Below are positions 41,990 through 49,675 of a stretch of 64,000 nt of DNA, piece by piece (position 1 is the first letter of the stretch; every line of letters begins with the position of its first letter). This DNA comes from CAYTPI01 sp964439625. GTDB taxonomy: Bacteria > Chloroflexota > Anaerolineae > Aggregatilineales > UBA3940. The notes beneath the pieces are model-generated. The model saw only the letters and a program-made list of their open reading frames with translations. It searched no databases and was not told where the DNA came from. Made by a program: the position numbers and the translations under genes. The stretch is taken from the NCBI GenBank assembly GCA_964439625.1, contig CAYTPI010000002.1, forward strand, positions 124,001 to 188,000, written 5' to 3'.

Positions 41990-42640
41990 ATGACCAAACC
42001 AGATTTCAATACCGCCCGCAAAGTGATGGTTGCTGAGCAACTTAAAGCTCGTGGCATATCTGATCAAGCTGTGCTTCAGGCAATGGCAGATGTTCCGCGT
42101 GAGTTGTTCATCCCAGAATCACATCAGAGGAACGCCTACCATGATGGTGCCCTGCCTATTGACATGGAGCAAACGATCTCCCAGCCATTTATCGTCGCAT
42201 GGATGACAGAATTGTTGGCGCTTCAACCAGAAGATAAGGTATTAGAAATCGGGGTGGGGTCAGGTTATCAAACAGCTATTTTATGCCAGCTCGCTAGTGA
42301 AATATATGGTATCGAGCGTATTCCACAGTTAGCCCAAAGCGCCATCGAGCGCTTAGAGCAGTTAGCCTGCACCTCAGTAGCGATATCAGTCGGAGACGGT
42401 ACGCTTGGCCTCCCAGCACACGCCCCCTATGATGCTATTCTAGTGGCTGCGGCTGCACCATCCATCCCCGAGCCGTTAATTCAACAGTTAGCAGATGGTG
42501 GGCGACTGGTGCTGCCTGTAACCATTGCTGATGGGCAAGAAATGCGCCTAATTATTCGAAAGGGCGGCACCATTCACATTCATCGATTGTCAAAGGTCAG
42601 CTTTGTTCCACTCATTGGTGCTGAGGGCTTCACTAGCTAG
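41990..42640 (+). CDS. pcm: protein-L-isoaspartate O-methyltransferase
   Basis: A 216-residue SAM-dependent repair enzyme that methylates isoaspartyl residues of aged proteins. Motifs are VPRELFIPESHQRNAYHDGALPI (in part VPRELFIPE), QTISQPFIVAWMTE near 57-70, the SAM loop LEIGVGSGYQTAIL and GDGTLGLP. Its last 51 bp overlap the end of the convergent ATP-grasp gene, an unusually long tail-to-tail overlap. It is 24 bp after add and probably in the same transcript. Confidence 0.95.
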   Translation: MTKPDFNTARKVMVAEQLKARGISDQAVLQAMADVPRELFIPESHQRNAYHDGALPIDMEQTISQPFIVAWMTELLALQPEDKVLEIGVGSGYQTAILCQLASEIYGIERIPQLAQSAIERLEQLACTSVAISVGDGTLGLPAHAPYDAILVAAAAPSIPEPLIQQLADGGRLVLPVTIADGQEMRLIIRKGGTIHIHRLSKVSFVPLIGAEGFTS

Positions 42641-43570
42641 CGATTCTGACTGGGACGGTGAAAGATGTGAGGCCTCCGCAAATGTCCCCAATCTGATCCG
42701 TAAGTATTGGTAAATCTCTGACGCAATATTGACGTCGCTACTCTTCTCGATCCCTTCAAATCCCGGTGAAGAATTGGCCTCACAGACCTTAAAATAGTCC
42801 CCGTCAAATAGTAAATCAATCCCTGCAATATCTAAGCTCAGCACACGAGCCGTCTCGGTGGCTAACCATTCTATTGCTGGTGTCACTTGAAATGGCTCTC
42901 CAACGCCGCCGCGCGAGATGTTCGCTTTGAAGTTGCCATCTGTTGCCTTACGCTGCATGCAGGCTACAACCCGTCCGCCAACGACAAATGCTCGCAGATC
43001 ACGTCCGTGGCTGTCGCTAATAAACTCTTGCAAGATAATGCTGTCAGTTCGGTTCACAGCAACGAGTAGTTCCATGAGATCAATAAACTTGCTGCGCGTT
43101 TCACAAAGGAAAACCCCAACACCTTTAGAACCTGAGAGCGTCTTGACGACTGCTGGGAAACCGATTTGCTTCTCAACCAAGTCAGCATCTACCGGAAACT
43201 TCACCAGCATAGTTCTCGGAACAGGTAAATTATGCATTGCGAGAATTTGCTGTGTGTACAATTTGTCCTTGACGTTATCAATCGCTAATGCGGTATTGAT
43301 AACGGTGATGTTCAAGCGTTGAAAATGTCGTAGTAGAGCCAATGCATAGTATGAAGTACTGGCCCCTGTGCGTGGCAAAACAAAGTCAGGCAATTTAGGG
43401 TATTCACCTTCCAGCAGAATACTCTTTTTACCATCTTTTGTGACGATTATCTCAAATTGATCAGGTGAATAAGTTGAGACATCAACACCTTGTTCCTCAG
43501 CTTCTTCAAGCAACCGTGAGACACCATAAGATGTTTCCGGCGATTTATTGTAGATAATCCAACCTCTCAT
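42590..43570 (-). CDS. RimK-like ATP-grasp ligase
   Basis: A 326-residue ATP-grasp protein of the RimK family, which adds amino acids (often glutamate) to a protein or small peptide. N-terminal pre-ATP-grasp domain with DFVLPRTGAS; ATP-binding segment FPAVVKTLSGSKGVGVFL; ILQEFI; then GRDLRAFVVGGRVVACMQR and metal ligands in AGIDLLFDGDYFKVCEANSSPGFEGIEK (in part GIDLL, CEANSSPGF). The substrate is unknown; ribosomal protein S6 is only one option. The C-terminal tail of about 30 residues is Ser-rich and overlaps convergent pcm by 51 bp. It starts 3 bp after the lytic transglycosylase's stop on the far side, implying an operon with it downstream. Confidence 0.88.
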   Translation of the reverse strand: MRGWIIYNKSPETSYGVSRLLEEAEEQGVDVSTYSPDQFEIIVTKDGKKSILLEGEYPKLPDFVLPRTGASTSYYALALLRHFQRLNITVINTALAIDNVKDKLYTQQILAMHNLPVPRTMLVKFPVDADLVEKQIGFPAVVKTLSGSKGVGVFLCETRSKFIDLMELLVAVNRTDSIILQEFISDSHGRDLRAFVVGGRVVACMQRKATDGNFKANISRGGVGEPFQVTPAIEWLATETARVLSLDIAGIDLLFDGDYFKVCEANSSPGFEGIEKSSDVNIASEIYQYLRIRLGTFAEASHLSPSQSESLASEALSTNEWNKADL

Positions 43571-43573
43571 TGG

Positions 43574-44458
43574 CTATTGGCCTGCAATACCAAGTTCAAC
43601 AGCAGCAGATTGACATAGCGATGCACCGCCAGCCGCAAGCCACTGTTGCAACGTTGGGCTTTCTGTAAATCCAAGCTCAGCTTCTTCATAGATGCCACTC
43701 CCCCAAAACTGATAATTTTGCGTTTCGGTTGGCCAATTACTCGGGGATGTTACCATCATCCCCGGGCCGCCGTTGTAGGATGCCAAAGCCAGACCAACGT
43801 CTCCATTGGTATCAGCAAGCAATGTTGCCAGAAAGATCATGCCGCGATGGGCATTAGTATTTGGTTCAAATGGGTCTTCGCCTTCCTCGAAATGGAACGG
43901 CATTACCTGAAATAGACTGGTTGCTCCCGCATCAGACTGGGCTTGTGGATTCCCGCAGGATTCAATCTGCATCACTGTAGCAATGAGGTTCGGTTTAATG
44001 CGGTAGGTTACTGACCATGTGCCGATAGCGTCTTCCCAGAAAGCCACCTCACGGGTAAATACCGGGCTAATCTCAAGAGACCAATCTGGGACAGGGAGTT
44101 CAGCAACTTCAGACGGTGTTTCGACATCCGAGACAATAAAATATGGCTCGTTACCACCGGTCAAAACCTGTGTATCATCATTGACTATTGCAGAGAAAAA
44201 TCGCCCAATGAGTTGAAAAGGGAGTGTTGGCGCAACGATTAGTATCATTCCAATCAACGCCCAGACGGGCAAAAACCGAACCAATAGTTCAACTAGCGTC
44301 ACCGGGCGCTCGGCTTTTTCGGCCGCAGCCTTACGTACAGCCTCCCGGCTGGCTTCCACTTCAACATGCGGGATTTTGATTGTTCCAAACCCCTTCGCGG
44401 GCACCTTCTGCTTACGCGGGGTCTTTGACCGTGGTTTCTGCTGCTGATTATCAGCCAT
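43574..44458 (-). CDS. membrane-anchored lytic transglycosylase (SLT domain)
   Basis: A 294-residue protein with a basic cytoplasmic N-terminus (KPRSKTPRKQKVPAKG), one membrane helix (about 57-80) and an outside SLT lysozyme-like domain. The catalytic Glu is Glu166 in VMQIESCGNPQAQS, followed by GATSLFQVMPFHF and LALASYNGGPG, all typical of family-1 transglycosylases that cleave glycan strands of peptidoglycan. It lies upstream of the ATP-grasp gene by 3 bp. With four M23 genes nearby it argues that this organism makes and remodels peptidoglycan. Confidence 0.9.
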   Translation of the reverse strand: MADNQQQKPRSKTPRKQKVPAKGFGTIKIPHVEVEASREAVRKAAAEKAERPVTLVELLVRFLPVWALIGMILIVAPTLPFQLIGRFFSAIVNDDTQVLTGGNEPYFIVSDVETPSEVAELPVPDWSLEISPVFTREVAFWEDAIGTWSVTYRIKPNLIATVMQIESCGNPQAQSDAGATSLFQVMPFHFEEGEDPFEPNTNAHRGMIFLATLLADTNGDVGLALASYNGGPGMMVTSPSNWPTETQNYQFWGSGIYEEAELGFTESPTLQQWLAAGGASLCQSAAVELGIAGQ

Positions 44459-44549
44459 AGTTTGTTTTTACCATTACTTACCTACCCAGTTCACCTAGAG
44501 ATTATACCCGAGCAGCGTGGCAAAGTACCGTCTGGTATAACGAATTAAC

Positions 44550-45299
44550 CTACGTCTTATTGAGTAGTTTAGTTACCATTTCTTCAGCCAGAGTCATTAA
44601 AAAACGACGGTCATCAGCCGATAGTTCCGCGGTTAGCAGCAAGTTTGGGCGACGTAGCCAAGTGCGCCTCAAAGATTGTTCGCGTCGCCAGCGATTGATG
44701 TTAGCCTCATGCCCGCTGAGCAACACATCTGGCACAGATTTCCCCCTGAATTCTTGGGGACGCGTGTAGTGCGGGTGTTCCAACAGACCGGTGGCATGGC
44801 TATCCGTTCGATGCCCGTCCTCGGCGCCAAGCACGCCGGGCAGTAACCTCACAACAGCATCAATAAACACCATTGCAGCTAGCTCACCTCCTGTCAGTAC
44901 ATAATCGCCAATTGAAACTTCTTCTGTGATCACGGTCTCACGGATGCGCTCATCAAACCCTTCGTAGTGTCCGCAAACCAGTGCAATGCGCTCAAGGCCC
45001 GCATAGTGATATGCCGTTTGCTGGTTGAAGCGCTTGCCCTGCGGTGACATTAATACGACAGGGGTATGGTCAGGCACAATGGTTTCGACAGCCTCAACCA
45101 CTGGCTCAACCTTCATGACCATTCCGCCGCCACCACCGTAGGGAGTATCATCTGCACTACGGTGCCGGTCATGTGTATAGTCGCGGATGTCATGCAATGT
45201 AATCGTAATGGCCTGCATGTCCTGTGCACGCTTAACAATTGACTCTGTTAACGGTCCAGTGAACATCGCTGGGTGCAGCGTAAAAACATCAACCAACAT
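44550..45299 (-). CDS. trmD: tRNA (guanine-N1)-methyltransferase TrmD
   Basis: A 249-residue SPOUT enzyme that makes m1G37 in tRNAs reading CNN codons, preventing frameshifts. Marks are the start MLVDVFTLHPAMFTGPL, DDTPYGGGGGMVMK, LVCGHYEGFDERI and SIGDYVLTGGELAAM, all in the trefoil-knot SAM domain. The ATG at 45299 matches the usual N-terminus; the TTG at 45317 would add six residues. Start and upstream stop share TAATG. rimM, rpsP and rplS, its common partners, are not here. Confidence 0.95.
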   Translation of the reverse strand: MLVDVFTLHPAMFTGPLTESIVKRAQDMQAITITLHDIRDYTHDRHRSADDTPYGGGGGMVMKVEPVVEAVETIVPDHTPVVLMSPQGKRFNQQTAYHYAGLERIALVCGHYEGFDERIRETVITEEVSIGDYVLTGGELAAMVFIDAVVRLLPGVLGAEDGHRTDSHATGLLEHPHYTRPQEFRGKSVPDVLLSGHEANINRWRREQSLRRTWLRRPNLLLTAELSADDRRFLMTLAEEMVTKLLNKT

Positions 45300-47089
45300 T
45301 ACTGTATGACCTGCCAATAGCTGAACTGGAGTGGCCCACCCTCTAACAGATTCGTGTCGAGCCTATTGCTGACGACTACACCACGTGCATAGTGCAGGAC
45401 GGGTATTACAGGAAACTCACCGCTTTGCACGCCAAAGAAAGCCTGCTCAACCTGCGGCATCAATGAAGCACGCACATCCGGGTCATCTTCACGGTACATT
45501 CGCAGCAGCAGTTCGTCAGCCTCACTGCATTCGCGCAAACTATTGAGGTAACTATCTCGAAAAAACGGGTCACGGCAGCCGAAAATATCAGCGTACCAAT
45601 GCTGCGCATCTTGCACCTCACCTTGCCAATAGAACATTGCTAGACCCGGACGTGGTTGCTCCACCCCGACTGGAGGCCGCTTTAGAATTACCAATATTTC
45701 GCGTTGAGTGAGTGCCTCGAGTTGGAAGGCTTCTTCTCGACAGCCAAGATTGCGCGACCAATTATTGACAAACGTTTGTACCAAGCCAATCGATTGTTCG
45801 GAGTTATCAACGGCAAAGGTACGATCAGGCAGGCCGAGGCAACCGTTCAATCCTGCATCATTGATGGCCTGCTGCGCTGCACCAGCGTCAAAATTCGTTG
45901 TAACATCTCGGTACAAAGACGCTGACACTGACCCTGGGGGGCTGGCAACATAAGCAGGTATCGCCAGTTGACTATTTGCCGTCTCGAACTCTGCGACAAT
46001 TGCACTCCGATCCAGCCCGCGGGAGAATGCCGCTTTCAACTCCGCTTGATTGATCACGGGGCTTTCATGGTTGATGGCGATAAACGCAGTGACTGGTAAT
46101 GCAATCTTTTGAACCTCAGAAGGATTATCAATAGCGACTTGATCTGGCACCACAGCAAAATCCAGATTACCACTTGCAACTTGGTCTAGAGCATTGGATG
46201 CATCACCGACGACAACATTGACGGTTCCAACATTACCCGCTGCTGGCATCTGAGGATTACGTCTGAGCGTATATTGGGCATTGCCCTCAGGTGGTGCTAA
46301 CGTGTATTGACCACTAGTCAGAATATTTTCGGGAAGGGTCCAATTATCACCATGTGCAGCGATGCGATCTGCCGGGATGGGGTACATCACCGATGATGCC
46401 ATTAGCACAGAAAAAGCACCATAATCTTCAACAAGTATAAACTCAATGACTGTGTTATTTAGAATGCGAGCGCGCAGCGTTTGCTCGATAATCTCAGGGG
46501 TAATCTGCTCAGGGGGTAGCCGGTTGATCTGGCGGCAACCATCAATAACAAATAAACGCTCAACTTGGATCGTCAGTACATCATTACGGCAACCACGCTC
46601 AACGGCTGCGACGACATCTGCTGCAACAATTGGGCGACTCTGCTCGATGCTTCCGTCCGCCGCAACACTTGCCCAATGAATGTCATCACGCAGAAACACC
46701 GTCCATGTAAGACCATCATCTGAAACCTCCCAGTCACGGGCTAAAGCTGGTTCAACCCGGCGTGTCACAGGGTTGATCTGCGTTAGTCCGCTAAAAATAT
46801 TGGTGACGATATCCGTTCCCGCGGTATCGAGCGGTGCAACAGACGTTGGGTCTAGCGTCAGCGGAGCTTGTCCCAAATGCACACGAATGGTCGCACTGGC
46901 TGGTACTTCCGCATTGTTACCCTCAGGTATCGATTCAACCGTTGCCTCTTCGACAACTTCTTCAGCTTCGTCCGAAGGTTGTTGAACTTCTCCCAGTTGG
47001 CCATCTAGGTCAGGCCCAGGCTTTGATTGACAGCCAACGAGTATGAATAATGCAGTGAGCAGCAGGTTCCTTAGAAAGTATTTTGTCAC
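45299..47089 (-). CDS. family-5 extracellular solute-binding lipoprotein
   Basis: A 596-residue lipoprotein of the peptide/nickel-binding SBP_bac_5 family. The GTG at 47089 gives a clean lipoprotein start, TKYFLRNLLLTALFILVGC, with Cys20; upstream residues to 47275 look like read-through of the leader. The binding fold is seen in LTLDPTSVAPLDTAGTDIVTNIFSGL (in part DIVTNIFSGLTQ), ALARDWEVSDDGLTWTVFLRDDI and GQYTL. There are several Cys pairs (RGCR, GCRQ, NLGCRE, FGCRD). No permease or ATPase gene is near, so it is an orphan binder or sensor. It is divergent from the Ser/Thr kinase and coupled to trmD. Confidence 0.85.
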   Translation of the reverse strand: MTKYFLRNLLLTALFILVGCQSKPGPDLDGQLGEVQQPSDEAEEVVEEATVESIPEGNNAEVPASATIRVHLGQAPLTLDPTSVAPLDTAGTDIVTNIFSGLTQINPVTRRVEPALARDWEVSDDGLTWTVFLRDDIHWASVAADGSIEQSRPIVAADVVAAVERGCRNDVLTIQVERLFVIDGCRQINRLPPEQITPEIIEQTLRARILNNTVIEFILVEDYGAFSVLMASSVMYPIPADRIAAHGDNWTLPENILTSGQYTLAPPEGNAQYTLRRNPQMPAAGNVGTVNVVVGDASNALDQVASGNLDFAVVPDQVAIDNPSEVQKIALPVTAFIAINHESPVINQAELKAAFSRGLDRSAIVAEFETANSQLAIPAYVASPPGSVSASLYRDVTTNFDAGAAQQAINDAGLNGCLGLPDRTFAVDNSEQSIGLVQTFVNNWSRNLGCREEAFQLEALTQREILVILKRPPVGVEQPRPGLAMFYWQGEVQDAQHWYADIFGCRDPFFRDSYLNSLRECSEADELLLRMYREDDPDVRASLMPQVEQAFFGVQSGEFPVIPVLHYARGVVVSNRLDTNLLEGGPLQFSYWQVIQ

Positions 47090-47196
47090 CAATATTATGT
47101 GGCTTTCTCTGTAAGGTTCGGGGGCGAGCACAGCATCTATAATGCGTGAAGGTCTAAATGAGCAAGACTGTAATACCCTTGTACGCTCACGGTGTG

Positions 47197-47242
47197 ACGC
47201 GAGTATATGAACTGTTTTGACAGTCACAACATGTACTCGCGT
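47197..47242. repeat. nested inverted repeat between the solute-binding gene and the kinase gene
   Basis: Outer arms of 13 bp at 47197-47209 (ACGCGAGTATATG) and 47230-47242 (CATGTACTCGCGT) pair at 12 of 13 positions. The 20-bp centre holds a second perfect palindrome, ACTGT-TTTG-ACAGT at 47211-47224. It lies about 110 bp upstream of the lipoprotein start and 105 bp upstream of the kinase start. It may be a shared operator, a cruciform or a remnant of a small mobile element. Confidence 0.6.
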
Positions 47243-47346
47243 GCGCCAATAGTAGCATTGGCCTGAGCGTACCACAAACCAAATAGCGGCAAATATCGAC
47301 CCCGTCTAAAATTATTGTGCCTATCGTTATTCAGAGCGGAGCAGCA

Positions 47347-49350
47347 ATGCGTTACGAACAAATTGGTAAATACAAGGTGAAGCAGCAAATTGGTCGTGGC
47401 GGGATGGCCACCGTTTACCTTGGCGAAGACCCTACATTCGGTCGGCAGGTAGCAATCAAGGTGCTGCCAGAGCAGTTCGTAAAAGATGACGAATTCCAGA
47501 AGCGCTTTAATCAAGAAGCTCAAGTGATCGCAGCTCTTGAACATGCGGCGATTGTTCCCGTCTACGACTTTGGTCAAGTCGGAGAGCAGCCCTATTTAGT
47601 GATGCGCTATATGCCGGGTGGGTCGCTTGCGAGTCGCATTAAGGAAAAGGGCTACATTGAACCAGAGGAAGCTGCTCGCATCCTTGATCGTCTCGGTGCT
47701 GCACTGGACTACGCTCACAGTCAAAAGGTTATTCACCGCGACTTAAAGCCAGAGAACATCTTGTTTGGGCAAGGGAATGACGTGTTCCTGTCAGACTTTG
47801 GCATCGCCAAACTGATGGAGTCGACAACCAATCTTACCGGTGAGGGCGCGCTTGGCACACCCCGCTACATGAGCCCGGAGCAAGCATTTGGCAAGAAGCT
47901 CGACCATCGAACGGATCTTTACTCGCTCGGAGTTATTCTGTACGAAATGCTCACCGGGCGCCCACTATTCGAGGCTGACACACCCATTGGCCTTGCAATG
48001 GCACATATTATGGAAAACCCCCCAAATATTCTAGAAGTTGAGCCGGATGTCCCGCCGTCTGTCAAACCTATTCTTGATGCGGCATTGGCAAAATCTCCAG
48101 ATGATCGCTTCCAAACTGGCAAAGCTCTCAGTAAGGCTTTCACAGAGGCCATACGTCCGCAGGCATCTGATGGCCTAGAGCTTAAGGACGCGGTCATTGC
48201 TACAGAGAAACAGCCATCATTTAATGATCCTAGCACAACCAAAATCTCAGCATATGAAGATGATGACACAAAGACGTTCAACGACACTGAAAAGCAAGAT
48301 AAAAAAACAGATGATGATTTACCTACACAAGTATCACCGATCTCTGATAATCAATCCGCTGGGACTGTCCAAAGCCGAGGAGTAACAACCTCAGCGACAG
48401 AGCCAAAATCAGTTGCCGGTAAGATGTTAGGCATAGTCGCGCAGAGTGTAGTAATTGCCCTTGCCACAATCATTGTCGCTGGGTTGGTGTTATATCAGCT
48501 ACAAACGGGCATCATATCTGTACTTCCGGGCGGTCCGCAGAACGAGGCAAACTTTCGTTACGATGTCGGCGAAGTTGAAACACTGACTGTACAGATCAAT
48601 GTGGGTGCAACGACTGTCACAGTTAGCGCAGGTGAGAGCAACTCCAACACGATTGAAGGTGTGAATTCCATCGAATCTGAGCTCAAAGACCTAAATGTGG
48701 ACTATTTCAGCAACGATATTGGCGGGCAATTATCGATCAGTCAGGATGTTGAGGATTTCTACATCATTGGAGAGTATCCGCTGGCAACGTTGGAAACTGC
48801 TTTACCCCCCACCAAAGTGATTGACCTCTCAGTGGTGCCAGGCTTTGGTGATGTCTCGCTTAATCTGGCAGAGTTAAATATTCGCAACCTTGAGATCACC
48901 AACGATAGTTACGTGGCAGACGTAGTGATTAGTACCCCGCAGCAGGGCAACACGGTCATCAATTTGAACAGCCAAATTGGGCCAATCCGCTTCATTGCAC
49001 CTAGCGAACCGATTGCTCTCAATATTCAGGAGTTTTATGCAGAAGCGGGGGCTGGCGCACTCGATATTACATTACCGGTAGCCAACGATTATACAATCGA
49101 CGTGACATCAATGAGTAGTTCATCCGTTACGCTATCGCTTCCATCAAAGCTTGAAGCCCGTGTTCTCCTAGGGGAAACGGCGGCAGACTCCCTCTCTGAG
49201 TCATCGGTGAATATCGGCTCAGACCGCCTACGCAATCAGGGGCAAGGCGTTTGGGAAACCGAAGACTATGTGGATGCTCGCGAAAAAGTCGAGATTGTCA
49301 TTCTTGGGGGGCAAGGCAGCATCGATATTGTTGATGCCGTCGAAGAATAA
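47347..49350 (+). CDS. membrane Ser/Thr protein kinase with extracellular beta-domain
   Basis: A 667-residue Hank-type kinase. The N-terminal kinase domain (about 5-270) is complete: glycine loop IGRGGMATVY at 15-24, Lys38 in AIKVL, HRDLKPEN with catalytic Asp132, DFG at 150-152 and GTPRYMSPEQ. A Thr/Asp-rich linker (270-360) is followed by one membrane helix (about 362-384). The outside part (390-667) has no PASTA repeats; it is an all-beta, DUF4097-like repeating domain (TVQINVGATTVTVSAGE, LEITNDSYVADVVI, INLNSQIGPIRF). The ATG at 47347 has GGAG 6-7 nt upstream. It probably senses an envelope signal. Confidence 0.9.
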   Translation: MRYEQIGKYKVKQQIGRGGMATVYLGEDPTFGRQVAIKVLPEQFVKDDEFQKRFNQEAQVIAALEHAAIVPVYDFGQVGEQPYLVMRYMPGGSLASRIKEKGYIEPEEAARILDRLGAALDYAHSQKVIHRDLKPENILFGQGNDVFLSDFGIAKLMESTTNLTGEGALGTPRYMSPEQAFGKKLDHRTDLYSLGVILYEMLTGRPLFEADTPIGLAMAHIMENPPNILEVEPDVPPSVKPILDAALAKSPDDRFQTGKALSKAFTEAIRPQASDGLELKDAVIATEKQPSFNDPSTTKISAYEDDDTKTFNDTEKQDKKTDDDLPTQVSPISDNQSAGTVQSRGVTTSATEPKSVAGKMLGIVAQSVVIALATIIVAGLVLYQLQTGIISVLPGGPQNEANFRYDVGEVETLTVQINVGATTVTVSAGESNSNTIEGVNSIESELKDLNVDYFSNDIGGQLSISQDVEDFYIIGEYPLATLETALPPTKVIDLSVVPGFGDVSLNLAELNIRNLEITNDSYVADVVISTPQQGNTVINLNSQIGPIRFIAPSEPIALNIQEFYAEAGAGALDITLPVANDYTIDVTSMSSSSVTLSLPSKLEARVLLGETAADSLSESSVNIGSDRLRNQGQGVWETEDYVDAREKVEIVILGGQGSIDIVDAVEE

Positions 49351-49366
49351 GAATAGTGCCTTTATA

Positions 49367-49660
49367 TTATTCGTCATCCATACCGATCACCTTAATCGAT
49401 TCAGTTGACCCAACCGGATTATGTCGCCCGTAAACGACCCAATACACCACATTCAAAATAATTGAAAGACCAATGGAAATAAATAGCTCACGGCGTAAGC
49501 TAAGGTTGAGTGCCCATTCATAGAGGAGATAGCCCACTGGGAGCACAAAAATGACGGCAGTTACCCATAAGTATTTGCTGTCTGTGCGTTGAAGCATCCA
49601 CAGAAGGAATGAAAAACAGACCACCAACAGGATTAATGTTCCAACATTCAAATCTTCCAT
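49367..49660 (-). CDS. small membrane protein, 97 aa
   Basis: A 97-residue protein with three hydrophobic segments (about 7-23, 30-48 and 60-77), a basic loop near 53-57 (LRRE) and a hydrophilic acidic end (KVIGMDDE). I do not recognise it. AAGGAGG sits 5-6 nt before the ATG, one of the strongest ribosome-binding sites in the window. It starts 15 bp after the stop of a solute-binding gene on the same strand and ends 16 bp from the kinase stop. It may be co-expressed with secG and the solute-binding gene. Confidence 0.75.
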   Translation of the reverse strand: MEDLNVGTLILLVVCFSFLLWMLQRTDSKYLWVTAVIFVLPVGYLLYEWALNLSLRRELFISIGLSIILNVVYWVVYGRHNPVGSTESIKVIGMDDE

Positions 49661-49675
49661 GAGACCTCCTTTGCC

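Noticed and set aside
47090..47275. 62-residue N-terminal extension of the family-5 lipoprotein
   Set aside because: The extension precedes a canonical lipoprotein signal and runs through the palindromic leader; a lipoprotein signal must be N-terminal.
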